DNA of 64,000 bases, from positions 1,929,791-1,993,790 of the forward strand of contig NZ_CP017675.1 of NCBI RefSeq assembly GCF_001870225.1, written 5' to 3'. Below are positions 16,553 through 25,011 of this stretch, piece by piece. The position numbers were made by a program, and so were the translations under genes. A model generated the notes under the pieces. The model saw only the letters and a program-made list of their open reading frames with translations. It was not told where the DNA came from and made no database searches. How positions within the stretch are numbered: position 1 is the stretch's first letter; every line of letters begins with the position of its first letter. The DNA comes from Gloeomargarita lithophora Alchichica-D10. Its GTDB lineage: Bacteria; Cyanobacteriota; Cyanobacteriia; Gloeomargaritales; Gloeomargaritaceae.

Positions 16553-18097
16553 ATGGACTACGCCATTGATTTTGGGAGTAGTAATACGGTGATTGCCCGC
16601 CGTTCTCCCAGTACGGGTCAGCCGGAAACGGTGGTGCTACCGGGTTTGTCCCAAGCGGATGGGTTGATCCCCACCCTGGTTTGTGCGGCGGAAAAATCCC
16701 AGTTTTTATGCGGGCAGAAGGTACGGGAATATGTGCAAAATACATCCCCCCAAACCCCCATATTTCATCATTTCAAGCGGCAATTATTGCAATCGCCAAC
16801 TTCAGATTATCCTCAAATTAAAGAGGTGGGAGCCTATTTTTTTCAGCAGGTACTGCGGGGTTTGGAACAGCAAAATTACCCCCTCGATACCTTGGTTCTA
16901 ACTACCCCGGTGGATGCTTTTGAATCCTATCGGCAATGGTTGACCGAGCAGGGGCGGGCATGGCCGTTTACGCAAATTCGCCTCTTGGATGAACCCACGG
17001 CGGCGGCGATTGGCTATGGGGTGGCGGCCAGTGAATTGGTTTTGGTGGTGGATTTTGGGGGCGGCACCTTGGATTTAGCCCTGGTGCAGTTGCAACGACC
17101 GGGAACCCAATCCCATCTGGGCTGGATACTCCGCTCCGGGGAACGCCAATTTACGGCAAACCAAAAGCCTAGCCAAGCCCAAGTTCGAGCTAAGGTGGGG
17201 CTGAATTTGGGGGGGGCTGATATTGACCGCTGGATTGTTGATTATTTGGTGCAAAAACAGGGTTTAACCCTGGGGGATGGAATGCCCCTCACGCCGCAAA
17301 TTGCTGAGGGATTGAAAATTCAACTTTCGGCCAAACCCAGTAGCAATGAACTCTATTTTGACCCGCAAACTAAAATCAACCAAAACTGGTTTTTAGAACG
17401 CACGGAACTGGATCAAATTCTGCGGGAACAAGGCTTTTTTGAGCAGTTGGATAGCACCATGAATCACCTGCTGGAACAGGCACGGGTGCAGGGGTATCGC
17501 CCCCAGGATGTGGATGCGGTGCTCCTAGTGGGCGGCACGAGCCGAATGCCCGCAGTGTACCAGTGGCTACAGGGCTATTTCCCAGCGACTAAAATTCACC
17601 CAGACCGTCCCCTGGAAGCGGTGGCCTACGGTGCCTTGGGCGTGAATTTGACGGCCAAAATTGAAGATTTCCTCTACCACAGCTACGGCCTGCGTTATTG
17701 GGACAAACGCCGCCAGGGGCACCACTGGCACGAGTTAATTCCGGCGGGTCATCCTTACCCCAGCCCCGAACCCCTGGAATTGATCCTAGGGGCATCCCAA
17801 CCGGGTCAAACCACCCTGGAATTGGTGTTGGGGGAATTGAGCTACCCCACCGGCACCGGGGCGGTTTATTTCCACAACGGGCGGCTGGTACTGCGTCCCC
17901 AGGGCGTGACCACCCCCCAGGCGCAGGTGCTGAACGAGGCGGTGCTATTGCCCCTGGAACCACCGGGACAACCGGGTACCGACCGCATTCATCTGGCGTT
18001 CACCGTCAATCAGCACCGGCAACTCTGCCTGATGGCACGGGATTTACTCACCGACCAGGTGCTGTGGCAAAATCAACCCATCCTGACCCTGGCCTAG
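16553..18097 (+). CDS. Hsp70 family protein, DnaK-like
   Basis: 514 residues, ATG 16553 after GGAGGGAAG. The actin-like ATPase motifs are present: YAIDFGSSNTVIA (phosphate 1), LLDEPTAAAIGYG, LVVDFGGGTLDLALV (phosphate 2), VLLVGGTSRMPAV (adenosine), then a shortened C-terminal beta region (about 380-514) instead of a full substrate domain and lid. Canonical DnaK has about 630 residues. It belongs to the short Hsp70-like proteins of cyanobacteria, whose clients are unknown. No dnaJ or grpE is adjacent. Confidence 0.88.
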   Translation: MDYAIDFGSSNTVIARRSPSTGQPETVVLPGLSQADGLIPTLVCAAEKSQFLCGQKVREYVQNTSPQTPIFHHFKRQLLQSPTSDYPQIKEVGAYFFQQVLRGLEQQNYPLDTLVLTTPVDAFESYRQWLTEQGRAWPFTQIRLLDEPTAAAIGYGVAASELVLVVDFGGGTLDLALVQLQRPGTQSHLGWILRSGERQFTANQKPSQAQVRAKVGLNLGGADIDRWIVDYLVQKQGLTLGDGMPLTPQIAEGLKIQLSAKPSSNELYFDPQTKINQNWFLERTELDQILREQGFFEQLDSTMNHLLEQARVQGYRPQDVDAVLLVGGTSRMPAVYQWLQGYFPATKIHPDRPLEAVAYGALGVNLTAKIEDFLYHSYGLRYWDKRRQGHHWHELIPAGHPYPSPEPLELILGASQPGQTTLELVLGELSYPTGTGAVYFHNGRLVLRPQGVTTPQAQVLNEAVLLPLEPPGQPGTDRIHLAFTVNQHRQLCLMARDLLTDQVLWQNQPILTLA

Positions 18098-18107
18098 GAC
18101 AAACCCC

Positions 18108-18137
18108 TTGACAGTAATGTAAAGAATCTGTTACATT
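18108..18137 (+). promoter_or_regulatory. Sigma70-type promoter
   Basis: TTGACA (18108-18113) and TACATT (18132-18137) are spaced by 18 bp, a near-consensus housekeeping promoter. It lies upstream of the small membrane protein gene at 18176, which also has GGAGG at 18164-18168. TGTAAA and TTTACA repeats around the -10 could be an operator. Confidence 0.55.
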
Positions 18138-18175
18138 TATTTACATAAAGTTAAATATCTGATGGAGGTACGGTG

Positions 18176-18445
18176 ATGCGGACGGATTTTGAATTTCGCA
18201 ATGGGGCGTTGTTGGGGCCGGTGGTATTTCGGCCTACTTTTAACCAGTTTGAACCCATCAGTGCCACCCAAGCCTGGTCTTTATTTTTCACCGCCAGCCA
18301 AGAGGACAATGTGCTGGGCTACAACCGGGAAATTGGCCGTTTTTTGAATGGGACGATTTTGGCCGTGATCCTGTTTGGCGGGGCCTGGACATTGTTGTTC
18401 AAAAACTCCTACCTGGTGTGGCAACTCCTGCAACAGTTGGGTTAG
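18176..18445 (+). CDS. Small single-span membrane protein
   Basis: 89 residues from ATG 18176 (GGAGG 7 bp upstream; GTG 18173 is adjacent). The N-terminal half is soluble (PVVFRPTFNQFEPISATQAW). The C-terminal half has one membrane helix (FLNGTILAVILFGGAWTLLF) preceded by NREIGRF. The REIGRFLNG...A stretch loosely recalls the chlorophyll-binding helix of high-light-inducible or Psb35-like proteins, but the E..NGR motif is not exact. A strong promoter precedes it. Function is unknown; a photosystem-associated role is only an inference. Confidence 0.65.
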   Translation: MRTDFEFRNGALLGPVVFRPTFNQFEPISATQAWSLFFTASQEDNVLGYNREIGRFLNGTILAVILFGGAWTLLFKNSYLVWQLLQQLG

Positions 18446-18449
18446 TGGG

Positions 18450-18806
18450 TTAATTTGGCACCAAAAAACGGAATAACCGCACGAGGAGCGGGTGCGGGTT
18501 GGCGGCGGCAAATACCAAGCCCGTCACCTGTCCCCCCGCTTCTTCTGTCCACAAACTCATGGTTTGCTCCGTGCGGCATTCCTGGATCAGTTGTTCAATA
18601 GTCATCTGGGCACGCTCCGCCGGGGGGCTATCCCCTCCCAAAGCGGCCTGGACTTCGGCGGCGGTCACGCTTAAGCCCGCTTCGGTGGCTAAAGTCACTA
18701 CCACCTGCACCAGCGTATCCGGGTCGGTGGCCTCCCGCAACCGTTCTTGACGCTGGGGGTCTTGCAGGATTTGCTCAAGAAAAGTTTGGACTTCGGCGGG
18801 GGTCAT
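18450..18806 (-). CDS. Nif11-domain-like small protein
   Basis: 118 residues from ATG 18806, 17 bp after the stop of the preceding membrane protein; an ATG at 18863 in frame would overlap that gene. Residues 1-57 match the Nif11 pattern: MTPAEVQTFLEQILQDPQRQ, then ALATEAGL-like VVVTLATEAGLSVTAAEVQA, ending LGGD. In many cyanobacteria such domains serve as leader regions of ribosomal natural products, but here a 55-residue tail with one Cys and no Ser/Thr/Cys-rich core follows, and no modification enzyme is near. It is the last gene of the hrcA operon. Function unknown. Confidence 0.65.
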   Translation of the reverse strand: MTPAEVQTFLEQILQDPQRQERLREATDPDTLVQVVVTLATEAGLSVTAAEVQAALGGDSPPAERAQMTIEQLIQECRTEQTMSLWTEEAGGQVTGLVFAAANPHPLLVRLFRFLVPN

Positions 18807-18823
18807 GGGTTGTTGATTTAAGG

Positions 18824-18994
18824 TTACAGGATTAAAAATCCCACGAAATAAGCCATCAGCCAACCCACGTCCAAGTCGGGAGCGGGTCGCATCAGCCCCC
18901 GGCTATCCAACACCAGGGTGATCAGCAAATACAGCACCCCCAGGAGGATAGCCACTGCCCCGGTCAAAATCGCCGTGATTTTACCCCGTTCCAT
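18824..18994 (-). CDS. Small two-helix membrane protein
   Basis: 56 residues from ATG 18994, which lies inside the last codons of hrcA. Two hydrophobic helices (ITAILTGAVAILLGVLYLLI and VGWLMAYFVGFLIL) are joined by a short loop RGLMRPAPDLD. I recognise it only as a conserved-looking cyanobacterial small membrane protein. The overlap with hrcA and close spacing to the Nif11-like gene indicate one transcript. Confidence 0.65.
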   Translation of the reverse strand: MERGKITAILTGAVAILLGVLYLLITLVLDSRGLMRPAPDLDVGWLMAYFVGFLIL

Positions 18995-20045
18995 CTTTAA
19001 TTGCCCCCAAGGATTGGGATACATAGTGTGCCCCCGCCTGCACCAGGGCGATCATGCGGCCATAGGCCATGCGTTTCGGGCCGAGAATGGCTACCGAACC
19101 TACGGGTACCCCGTTTTGTAAATACATCGTTGATACCAAACTACAAATGTGCATAGGCACCAGGGGGTTTTCCTGGCCAATGATCACCTGTACCGAGGCA
19201 TCCTCATCCCAGAGGAGTGCCCCCAGGCGTTCCTGCTGGGTTTCCAAAACCTGCATCACCGGTTGCACCTGCTCCGCCTGTTGAAACTCCGGTTGCCGGA
19301 GTGCCGATGCCACGCCACTGATCACTAGGGGGGTAGGAGTGGTCGCCCGTCCCCAAAAGCGCAACTGCTGGGTCAAGGGGGGCATCAGGGTACGCAACCA
19401 ATCCCCGTAGGAGGCAAATTCCCGCTCCAACAGCGGCCAATCCAGCGTGGCAATATCCCGGAGGGAACGCCCCTGCAAGTGATAATTCAAAAATTGTCCC
19501 AGCATATCCAACGCCGAATCCAGTTCCACCTGGGTCGGGGGTACCCAATCCAACAGAGTTGACTCCACCCGTTCCCCCTCCAAAACCACCATCAAAGCCA
19601 CCCGTTCCCCCACCGCCACCAAGCGCAAATGCTTTAGTCGGGTACTGCGGGGTTGGGGACGGGTCACCACAATAATCGAACCGCTCAGTTGGGAAAGCAG
19701 TTGGGCCGCTTGGCGTAATGCGCCCTCCAGATGTTCAACACCCGTGGGCAAGGCCGCTTCCGCCCAGGCAGGACTGACGGTTTCCGCCCGCCACAACAAC
19801 CAATCAACGTAGCACCGGTAGCCCAAATCCGAGGGAATCCGCCCCGCCGAGGCATGGGGTTGGTACAACAATCCCACCTGCTCCAAACGTCCCATCGCCT
19901 GCCGAATTGTGGCTGGACTGGCCGGAATCCGATACTGGGTCATCAGGGTACGGGAACCCACCGGCTCCCCGGTTGCCACATAATGTTCCACCGTTGCCTG
20001 TAGCACCTGTTGTTGGCGTTCCGTCAGTTCTAAAGGTTGCCCCAT
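18981..20045 (-). CDS. hrcA: Heat-inducible transcription repressor HrcA
   Basis: 354 residues. An N-terminal winged helix (LTERQQQVLQATVEHYVATG, EPVGSRTLMTQY, SPATIRQAMGRLEQVGLL, HASAGRIPSDLGYRCYVD) is diagnostic for HrcA. The GAF-like and dimerisation parts follow (GSIIVVTRP, NPLVPMHICSLVSTMY, GSVAILGPKRMAYGRMIALV). HrcA represses chaperonin genes at CIRCE palindromes and needs GroEL for activity. I saw no CIRCE element (TTAGCACTC...GAGTGCTAA) here, consistent with groESL lying elsewhere. Confidence 0.95.
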   Translation of the reverse strand: MGQPLELTERQQQVLQATVEHYVATGEPVGSRTLMTQYRIPASPATIRQAMGRLEQVGLLYQPHASAGRIPSDLGYRCYVDWLLWRAETVSPAWAEAALPTGVEHLEGALRQAAQLLSQLSGSIIVVTRPQPRSTRLKHLRLVAVGERVALMVVLEGERVESTLLDWVPPTQVELDSALDMLGQFLNYHLQGRSLRDIATLDWPLLEREFASYGDWLRTLMPPLTQQLRFWGRATTPTPLVISGVASALRQPEFQQAEQVQPVMQVLETQQERLGALLWDEDASVQVIIGQENPLVPMHICSLVSTMYLQNGVPVGSVAILGPKRMAYGRMIALVQAGAHYVSQSLGAIKDGTG

Positions 20046-20150
20046 TCTTATGTGAATCCCAGCTTAATAAAAAATTTATGAATTATTTATCTATCATGCC
20101 CAATCCCCCCCAACTCGGCAAGTCCGAGGGACAGTCCCTACTTCAGCCAC

Positions 20151-20684
20151 TTACTTGAGTCGCTCCATTAGTTGACTCACCGGATTAAATCCCGGCGGAA
20201 ACTGGGTCGAGTCGCTGTAATTCGCCCCCACCAAGTCCGCCTGTGCCAGTTGGGTGTCGGTTAAATTCGTGCCAAACAAGACCGCCTGCCGCAGGTCGGT
20301 TTTAGCCAGATTTGCCCCCGGCAACTGTGCCTTAAACAGATTGGCCTGCCGCAGATTTGCCCCCGCCAAGTTCGCCCCACTTAAATCCGCCTCCCCCAAA
20401 TTGGCTCCCTCCAGATTGGCTCCCTCCAGGTTGGCATTGCGGAGATTGACCCCCCGTAAATCCGCCCCCGTCAACACCACCCGGCTCAAATTGGCCGAGG
20501 CTAAATCCGTACCGGTGAGTACCGCTGTGGTAAAGGTCTGCCCGGATAAATTAGCCCCCCGCAACTGGCACTTGCTACAGCGGCTCGTGGTTTGGAATTT
20601 TTGTAAGTCTTTTGTACTGTTGCAGGCTACCAGAAGCATCACCAAACCCGCCGACACCAAACCCACATCCCATCGCCGACCCAT
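20151..20684 (-). CDS. Pentapeptide-repeat lipoprotein
   Basis: 177 residues from ATG 20684, which has GGGGTGA upstream. The N-terminus is a lipoprotein signal (LVSAGLVMLLVAC). A CSKCQLRGANL segment opens a run of about 20 pentapeptide repeats of the A(D/N)LxX type (GADLRGVNLRNANLEGANLE and onward), which fold as a right-handed quadrilateral beta helix. Such proteins are abundant in cyanobacteria and their partners are mostly unknown. The signal suggests a periplasmic, membrane-tethered protein. Confidence 0.85.
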   Translation of the reverse strand: MGRRWDVGLVSAGLVMLLVACNSTKDLQKFQTTSRCSKCQLRGANLSGQTFTTAVLTGTDLASANLSRVVLTGADLRGVNLRNANLEGANLEGANLGEADLSGANLAGANLRQANLFKAQLPGANLAKTDLRQAVLFGTNLTDTQLAQADLVGANYSDSTQFPPGFNPVSQLMERLK

Positions 20685-20787
20685 AAATTCACCCCGCAAA
20701 TTAGGAATTACTTTGGTATGGGAGCGATGAATTTAATTGCTGAGCCACCCACAATTTTAAGGCGTTTCCCGCCATTTGACTAGGGGG

Positions 20788-21744
20788 TTAAACCCGCCCC
20801 AGGGCTAACCCCACCACCAACATCCCCAGGACAAAAAAGGGTTGGGCACTGGCCTGGTATTTCACATCATTCGCCAGGGGATCACGCAAAAAATACATAT
20901 CCTGAAAGGTAACTTGGGGAATCACAAATAGCAACAAAATCGTGGCATAAAGCTGTTGCCCAATGGTAATTAAATAAACCGCCACCCCGATTTGAAATAA
21001 ATCAATCATCCCCGCACTAATCCAGGCCGCCGTTTGCACCCCAAATTGCACAGGTAAGGAAGCCAAACCCAATTCCCGATCCCCTTCAATGCTCTTAAAG
21101 TCATTCACCACCGCAATCCCCAACCCCGCCAAACTATAGAACAAAGTCAGGATCACAATCGTGATATTCAACGTCCCAAACAGGGCATGACCCGCACACC
21201 AGGGCAAGGTAATATAGCTGGCACCCAAAGCATAGTTTCCCAGCCAGCCATTTTGTTTCAATTTCAACGGGGGAGCCGAATAAATAAACGCCAGCAACGT
21301 GCCAATCGTGGCAATGGTGGTAATGATTGGCCAGGACTGCCCCGACCAGGTATCCAAAAATAAAGCCAACCCCAGACCAGCAAGTAACAAAAACCAAATT
21401 TGGGCGATCACTTGCCCCAGGGGAATTGCCCCGGACGGAATCGGTCGGTAGGGTTCGTTGATCGCATCAATTTCCCGGTCATAAAAATCATTCAACGTCT
21501 GGGTATAACCGGTCATCAAAGGCCCGGACAATAACATACAGGTCAAGACTTTTAATACATCTTCCCACTGCCACACAAATCCCCCCGACGAAGCACTGCC
21601 ACACAATACCCCCCAAATCAAGGGAATCCAAGTAATCGGTTTCATCAACTGCAACCGCAACCGCCATTTGGGTAGGTTTTGCACCTGTGCCCCCTTCATG
21701 CCCAGCATTTGCCGCACTTGGGCTTGGCTTTCCGCTTCGCTCAT
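20788..21744 (-). CDS. chlG: Chlorophyll synthase ChlG
   Basis: 318 residues, a UbiA-type prenyltransferase with about nine helices. The first Asp motif is NDFYDREIDAINEPYRPIPS, characteristic of ChlG/BchG, and the second is VVNDFKSIEGDRELGLASLP. LKPITWIPLIWGVLCG at the start and the total length match cyanobacterial ChlG. It attaches geranylgeranyl or phytyl diphosphate to chlorophyllide a in the thylakoid membrane. The GGPP synthase gene lies 4 kb away on the same strand. Confidence 0.96.
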   Translation of the reverse strand: MSEAESQAQVRQMLGMKGAQVQNLPKWRLRLQLMKPITWIPLIWGVLCGSASSGGFVWQWEDVLKVLTCMLLSGPLMTGYTQTLNDFYDREIDAINEPYRPIPSGAIPLGQVIAQIWFLLLAGLGLALFLDTWSGQSWPIITTIATIGTLLAFIYSAPPLKLKQNGWLGNYALGASYITLPWCAGHALFGTLNITIVILTLFYSLAGLGIAVVNDFKSIEGDRELGLASLPVQFGVQTAAWISAGMIDLFQIGVAVYLITIGQQLYATILLLFVIPQVTFQDMYFLRDPLANDVKYQASAQPFFVLGMLVVGLALGRV

Positions 21745-21812
21745 GGTTGAGTTTTAAGTAGGATAACCCATTGATTATAGCTTAGAGATTTCCTCGCCAA
21801 TCCCTTGACCAA

Positions 21813-22370
21813 CTAAAACCCATTTTCATATATTTCTGACAAGGCCAGATCAAAGTTCAGGGAACGCAAGCGCAGGGTATCCTCGGATTTTAATAATTCT
21901 TTGACCCAGTAGCCCTGGGAATTAGGACGGAAAATTTCTATGTGCATTTCTTCTTGGGAAATTAAAATATACTCCTCTAAACTGGGAATACTTTGGTAAT
22001 GCAAGAACTTTTCCCGTCGGTCAATTATTTCCGTACTCGGAGAGAGAATTTCTATGATTAGTTTAGGTTTGGTTTTGAACAATTTTTGGTTATCCGTGGG
22101 GTCACAGGTTACCAAAATGTCCGGGTAGTAAAAAATATCAGCTTCTTGCACATTGATTTTAACTTTCATGTCCGACATGAATACCCGACAAGGACTGCCT
22201 GATAAATGGGCATATAAGCGACTGATAATACTGATGGCAATCAGATTATGCACATCACTGGCACCGGCCATCGCAAAAATGTGACCGCCAATATATTCAT
22301 GGCGAATTTTACTCTTTGCCTCGGCTTCTAAGTAGGCACTGGTGGGTACAAAGTAATCGGGTGATTGCAT
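21813..22370 (-). CDS. Uma2 family (DUF820) putative endonuclease
   Basis: 185 residues with the Uma2 pattern: YLEAEAKSKIRHEYIGGHIF, MAGASDVHNLIAISI, YYPDILVTCDP, LIIEILSPSTEIIDRREKFL, LEEYILISQ. The PDI, E of IIEILSP and R-x-K form the PD-(D/E)xK-like core. Uma2 proteins are highly multiplied in cyanobacteria; nuclease activity is presumed from the fold and the biological role is unknown. It stands alone between moxR and chlG. Confidence 0.88.
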   Translation of the reverse strand: MQSPDYFVPTSAYLEAEAKSKIRHEYIGGHIFAMAGASDVHNLIAISIISRLYAHLSGSPCRVFMSDMKVKINVQEADIFYYPDILVTCDPTDNQKLFKTKPKLIIEILSPSTEIIDRREKFLHYQSIPSLEEYILISQEEMHIEIFRPNSQGYWVKELLKSEDTLRLRSLNFDLALSEIYENGF

Positions 22371-22421
22371 GGCTCAATTAATTTTTTTGGCTAACCCAAT
22401 GACCCCCATTTTAATCAGCTA

Positions 22422-23357
22422 TTATCGGGGCACCGGCACCTGCGCTAGGATATTTTGAATTACCGTATCCACTTTCAACCCCTCCAATTGGGCTTCGGGA
22501 CGCAATAACAACCGATGACGCAGGAGGGGTAAAGCCATCGCCTTCACATCATCCGGGGTGACAAATTCCCGCCCCTGCATTGCCGCCTGTGCCCGACTGC
22601 TGGCCAACCAGACCACCGCCGCCCGCGGGGAAGCCCCCAGGGAAATATCCGGGTGTTGGCGGGTGCGCTGGACTAAATTCAATAGATAATCCAGCAGGTT
22701 ATCGCTGACCGTAATTTGGCCTAACATTTGACGACATTCTAACAATTCTTGTACCGTTGCAAGCGGGTGTAATAAGGCCAAATGCGCCGGTTTTCCCAGA
22801 CCGGAAAATTCATTTTTTAACATCTGTTTTTCGCTGGCCGAATCCGGGTAGTTTACAACTAATTTGAACAAAAATCGGTCTAATTGGGCTTCCGGGAGGG
22901 GATAGGTGCCTTCAAATTCCAGGGAATTTTGGGTGGCAATCACCCAGAAAAACTCCGACAGGGGACGGGTTTGACCATCTAAAGTTACCTGTTGTTCCTG
23001 CATCGCTTCGAGCAAAGCGGCCTGGGTTTTTGGGGGGGTGCGGTTGATTTCATCCGCCAGCAAAATCTGGGTAAAAATCGGCCCCGGTTGAAAATTAAAC
23101 CGAGCGGTGTTGGCATCAAAAACACTAGTTCCTAAAATATCCGCCGGTAAAATATCAGGTGTGAGTTGAATCCGGTGAAAATCTGCCTGGATCAAGCGAG
23201 CCAAAGTGCGTACCAGCAGGGTTTTCCCCGTCCCCGGCACCCCTTCAATAATCAAATGCCCCCCCGCCAGCCCCGCCACCAGCAACTGATCCACCAGTGC
23301 CGTTTGCCCGACAATCACCTGATTGAGCGCATCCCGGAGCCGGGAAAAGACCGTCAT
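22422..23357 (-). CDS. moxR: MoxR-type AAA+ ATPase
   Basis: 311 residues from ATG 23357 (AAGGAT upstream; the frame extends to 23375). Walker A is GVPGTGKTLLVR, Walker B ILLADEINR, followed by TPPKTQAALLEAMQEQQVT, sensor 1 WVIATQN and the arginine finger region EAQLDRFLFK. The C-terminal lid has PSPRA-like SLGASPRAAVVWL. MoxR ATPases act as chaperones for metal insertion or protein maturation, usually with VWA-domain partners, none of which is adjacent here. Confidence 0.93.
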   Translation of the reverse strand: MTVFSRLRDALNQVIVGQTALVDQLLVAGLAGGHLIIEGVPGTGKTLLVRTLARLIQADFHRIQLTPDILPADILGTSVFDANTARFNFQPGPIFTQILLADEINRTPPKTQAALLEAMQEQQVTLDGQTRPLSEFFWVIATQNSLEFEGTYPLPEAQLDRFLFKLVVNYPDSASEKQMLKNEFSGLGKPAHLALLHPLATVQELLECRQMLGQITVSDNLLDYLLNLVQRTRQHPDISLGASPRAAVVWLASSRAQAAMQGREFVTPDDVKAMALPLLRHRLLLRPEAQLEGLKVDTVIQNILAQVPVPR

Positions 23358-23604
23358 TATCCTTGTCCCATCCATGCTTGCCCCCAGGTATGGTCACCAT
23401 TGCCAATCCTAAGGCAAAATGCCCCCCGCACCTATGCCCGCCACGCATGGGTCAAATGTACTTATGGGTTGGGGTGGGAGAATGTGATTCAATCCTAAAA
23501 TAACCAGCCAGGGATACGATTGATACTGATGTAGTTGAACCAATGTAAACCAAACCCAGGCCGACTGCGTATCCTAGGTTAAGTATCCATTCCCTTCATA
23601 AACC

Positions 23605-24312
23605 ATGAAATTTATTGACCTCCTGCGGCTGATTCACCCTACCCTGGCGGTGATTGTGGTCTTTCCTTTGATTGGAATTGTTAGTAATCTGGCCTGGCAA
23701 ACTATGCAACGCCGCCGCCAACTCAAAGATGGTGGTAAAAGTAAAATTCCGCCGGTGGTCGGGCCAGAACACGCCAAATTAGGACGTTGGCTCACGGGCA
23801 GTGTGGTGGGTTTGGTGTTAATTGGGGTGATGGTGCCAATTGGCAAAAATATTCTCAAGAAAAATCTCTGGAGTACCAATCCGACTCAGGTGATTTTGAT
23901 TGGCTTTTTCTTGGTAGCAACGATTGGGGCATTGGTCGCTTTATATTATGCCCAGAAAAAAGTTTGGCGGGCAGTATTTGCGACGTTTACCGGCATTGGC
24001 CTAGTCGTTTTAGGTGCCCAGGAGGGGGTGTGGCGACGGGGGTTTGAATGGTGGGTTTCCCATTACTATTACGGCATTACGGCGGCTTTGTTAATGGTGT
24101 TTTCCCTGGCGATTTTGCCGGATATTTACCAAGACCGCACCCACACCTGGCGCAAGGTGCATATTGCTCTCAATACGATTGCTTTGTTGTTCTTTATCGG
24201 CCAAGGTTTTACCGGTACGCGCGATTTGTTGGAAATTCCCTTGAGTTGGCAGGAACCGGCGGTTTATTCCTGTGATTTTGTCAAATTGACCTGCCCCCAA
24301 ACCCAGCCGTAA
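23605..24312 (+). CDS. DUF4079 membrane protein
   Basis: 235 residues with about six hydrophobic helices. The first segment FIDLLRLIHPTLAVIVVFPL and the His-rich pattern (IHP, KLGRWLTGSVVGLV, THTWRKVHIALNTIALLFFI) match the cyanobacterial DUF4079 family, which is related to haem-binding cytochrome b561-like membrane proteins. Function is not established. It is flanked by divergent moxR and a convergent PAP2-like gene. Confidence 0.8.
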   Translation: MKFIDLLRLIHPTLAVIVVFPLIGIVSNLAWQTMQRRRQLKDGGKSKIPPVVGPEHAKLGRWLTGSVVGLVLIGVMVPIGKNILKKNLWSTNPTQVILIGFFLVATIGALVALYYAQKKVWRAVFATFTGIGLVVLGAQEGVWRRGFEWWVSHYYYGITAALLMVFSLAILPDIYQDRTHTWRKVHIALNTIALLFFIGQGFTGTRDLLEIPLSWQEPAVYSCDFVKLTCPQTQP

Positions 24313-24391
24313 CTGTTGGTTCATCCGGGGGGCAATTGGGCGGGAATAATCAAAACTTTGGCGCAGGCGCAAATTGTATCCGGTCTGATTA

Positions 24392-24499
24392 GGACATCTC
24401 TAAAAGTAGGTCGCAGGGGCACCGCCCGTAATTGGTTCTCAGTAATACCGGCATTTCAGCGAGATGACTTTTTGCTGGTACAAATAAATAGAGGTGTCC
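24392..24499 (+). mobile_element. Group 3 short insertion, 108 bp
   Basis: Ends GGACATCTCTA and TAGAGGTGTCC are inverted repeats with one mismatch. A 4-bp direct repeat ATTA flanks it (24388-24391 and 24500-24503). The centre carries AGGTCGCAGGGGCACCGCCC and TTGGTTCTC, the core of groups 1 and 2. It lies between the convergent DUF4079 and PAP2-like genes. Confidence 0.8.
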
Positions 24500-24511
24500 A
24501 TTAGTTAAAAA

Positions 24512-24961
24512 TCACACCGGGAGCCAAGGGGTGACCAGTAAAGCTACGGTTGCGCCCAACAATCCCCCCACCAATACCTGAGCCGGGGTATGACCCAGCA
24601 ATTCATGCAGGGGATTATGATCCTGAAATTCTGCGTGTTCGCGGCGCAGGGTGTCCACCATTTGATTGAGTAAACGGGCATGGCGGCTGGCGGCCAACCG
24701 TACCCCGGATGCGTCATACATGACAATCAGGGCGACCACCACGGCAATGGCAAATTCCGGGCCATTCCAGCCCCAGGCTTGTCCCACCGCCACTGCCAAG
24801 GCCGCTACCAAGGCCGCATGGGAACTGGGCATCCCCCCCGATTGCACCAATACCTTGGGGTGCCACTGCTGATCGCGCACCAGGGAAACCAGGACTTTCG
24901 CCACCTGTGCCGCTCCGCAGGCCAGCAATGCAATCAGCAAAACCCCGTTCCAGGTTGCCAT
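24512..24961 (-). CDS. Divergent PAP2 family protein (DUF212)
   Basis: 149 residues from ATG 24961, preceded by GGGTGAAAGG. Four or five membrane helices. The conserved VQSGGMPSSHAALVAALAVA segment carries the PSSH of the phosphatase motif. Further conserved parts are MYDASGVRLAASRHARLLNQ and HNPLHELLGHTPAQVLVGGLLG. It follows crtE by 50 bp on the same strand, a pairing common in cyanobacteria. Possible role: an isoprenyl diphosphate phosphatase; not proven. Confidence 0.85.
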   Translation of the reverse strand: MATWNGVLLIALLACGAAQVAKVLVSLVRDQQWHPKVLVQSGGMPSSHAALVAALAVAVGQAWGWNGPEFAIAVVVALIVMYDASGVRLAASRHARLLNQMVDTLRREHAEFQDHNPLHELLGHTPAQVLVGGLLGATVALLVTPWLPV

Positions 24962-25011
24962 CCTTTCACCCCCAGCGTTTACCTTTTGTTTCCATCTTAA
25001 TGGAGTCCCGG

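Noticed and set aside
18113-18145. NtcA-like site GTA...TAC upstream of the small membrane protein
   Set aside because: The spacing between GTA and TAC is 10, not 8; treated as an ordinary promoter with nearby repeats.
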